Shown: piece after piece, positions 63,333-64,000 of the stretch
Numbering within the stretch: position 1 is the stretch's first letter
Layout: the number at the start of each line of letters is the position of its first letter
NCBI GenBank assembly: GCA_965115995.1
Contig: OZ220472.1
Coordinates: 1,364,001-1,428,000 of the forward strand
Direction: 5' to 3'
Origin: Poriferisodalis sp026713105
GTDB taxonomy: Bacteria; Actinomycetota; Acidimicrobiia; Acidimicrobiales; Poriferisodalaceae
DNA: 64,000 nucleotides
Notes under the pieces: generated by a model
What the model saw: only the letters and a program-made list of their open reading frames with translations
Database searches by the model: none
Told to the model about the DNA's origin: nothing
Position numbers and translations under genes: made by a program

Positions 63333-64000
63333 CTGCCGCCTCCCTGGCTTGCCGGACGGGCAGTGCCGCCGGATTGCTGCTGCCGCTTCTGAATGTTCGC
63401 CCATTCGTCACGCAGCCCCACAGTGCGGTGGAACAACGAGGTCAGCTCGCCATCGGCGCAGAAGTAGCCGAGGCGCTCGAATTGGACCACTTCACCGGGA
63501 GAGACATCGGCGATGGCGGGCTCGGCGACGCCAGCGCACAATTCGCGTGAGTTCGGATGCAGATCATCGAGGGGATCGTCGGTGCGCTCGCCCGGAAGCT
63601 CGGCATCGAAGAGCCGTTCGTACAGGGCGGCTTCGATCGGCACGGCGTAGTCGGCGCTGACCCAGTGGATGGTGGCCTTGACCTTGCGGCCGTCTGGGGC
63701 CTGGCCGCCCGAGGTCTCGGGGTCATAGGTGCAGTGCACTTCGGTGACTTGCCCGTCGGCGTCGGTCACAGCGTCAACGCAGCGAACGAAGTAGCCAGCA
63801 CGCAGCCGCACCTCGCGGCCTGGCGTGAGCCGGAAGTACTTTGGCGGCGCTTCCAGCCGGAAGTCGTCCTGCTCGATCCACAACGTCCCGCTGAATGGCA
63901 CTTGGCGGGTGCCCGTCGATGGATCTTCCGGGTTGTTGACCGCCTCGCGATACTCGGTGACCGGCGTCCCGTCGTCGCTGGTGGGCCAATTGGTGATCAC
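63329..64000 (-). CDS. glnS: Glutaminyl-tRNA synthetase, C-terminal part (5' end beyond the window)
   Basis: 223 residues are visible. TRQVPFSGTLWIEQDDFRLEAPPKYFRLTPGREVRLRAGYFVRC (in parts), TEVHCTYDPETSGG and VKATIHWVSADYAVPIEAALYERLF (in parts) are the GlnRS anticodon-binding barrels. The catalytic domain lies to the right of base 64000. Most Actinobacteria make Gln-tRNA by GatCAB transamidation; GlnRS spread horizontally from eukaryotes. Ends with a Gln/Gly-rich tail. The stop overlaps the SDR start. Confidence 0.92.
   Translation of the reverse strand: MITNWPTSDDGTPVTEYREAVNNPEDPSTGTRQVPFSGTLWIEQDDFRLEAPPKYFRLTPGREVRLRAGYFVRCVDAVTDADGQVTEVHCTYDPETSGGQAPDGRKVKATIHWVSADYAVPIEAALYERLFDAELPGERTDDPLDDLHPNSRELCAGVAEPAIADVSPGEVVQFERLGYFCADGELTSLFHRTVGLRDEWANIQKRQQQSGGTARPASQGGGR

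Overview
The window is high-GC DNA from an actinobacterium, and the gene content suggests a deep branch such as Acidimicrobiia. This is inferred from gene content, not from a tree. The supporting genes are an MtrA/MtrB pair with an LpqB-like lipoprotein, PimB'-type mannosyltransferase, DUF3040, the proteasome activator Bpa with a C-terminal HbYX motif, an F420-type LLM oxidoreductase, SepF/YggT beside ftsZ, and a MurE with the DNPR signature for meso-diaminopimelate. A glutaminyl-tRNA synthetase at the right edge is unusual for Actinobacteria.

Layout. 1-9837 is an accessory block. It starts with a truncated HigB/RelE-type toxin, followed by three tandem secreted GH16-like glycosidase paralogues on the minus strand, a divergent approximately 1000-residue secreted beta-sandwich protein, and a VapBC module. 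9873-14001 holds queG, pimB, a START-domain protein and an AlaC-like aminotransferase. 14021-20341 holds glpK (minus) and a trkA-trkH-trkH potassium uptake operon. 20316-23547 is a minus-strand operon: membrane protein, mtrA, mtrB, short GerMN lipoprotein. 23660-26055 holds a Nudix hydrolase, dinB and DUF3040. 26052-30512 is a MoxR-DUF58-transglutaminase operon. 30683-32350 holds a small conserved protein, an HNH nuclease and a lipoate-ligase-like protein.

32564-46963 is the dcw cluster: mraZ, rsmH, ftsL, ftsI, murE, mraY, murD, ftsW, murG, murC, murB, ftsQ, ftsZ. It is tightly overlapped, and murF is absent from its usual place between murE and mraY. It continues as pgeF, yggS, sepF, yggT and an acidic protein where divIVA usually lies. 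Then come ileS (minus), a DksA/TraR-like protein, lspA and rluD. 55524-63332 is mixed metabolism and regulation: Rrf2, phosphodiesterase, bpa, nitroreductase, a DUF35-thiolase pair, LLM oxidoreductase and SDR. The 3' part of glnS closes the window.

The least expected content is non-coding. A two-copy structured repeat (56041-56170 and 62439-62570) has compensatory changes in a long stem. A second dispersed repeat (about 15621, 30617, 47722, 62324) sits directly next to gene starts, and one copy has become the C-terminal coding region of pgeF. Two of the GH16 genes, and mtrB, are preceded by 19- to 25-residue micro-ORFs whose stop codons overlap the gene start (ATGA). Several genes have a TANNNT box 6-8 nt before the start codon, consistent with leaderless transcripts.
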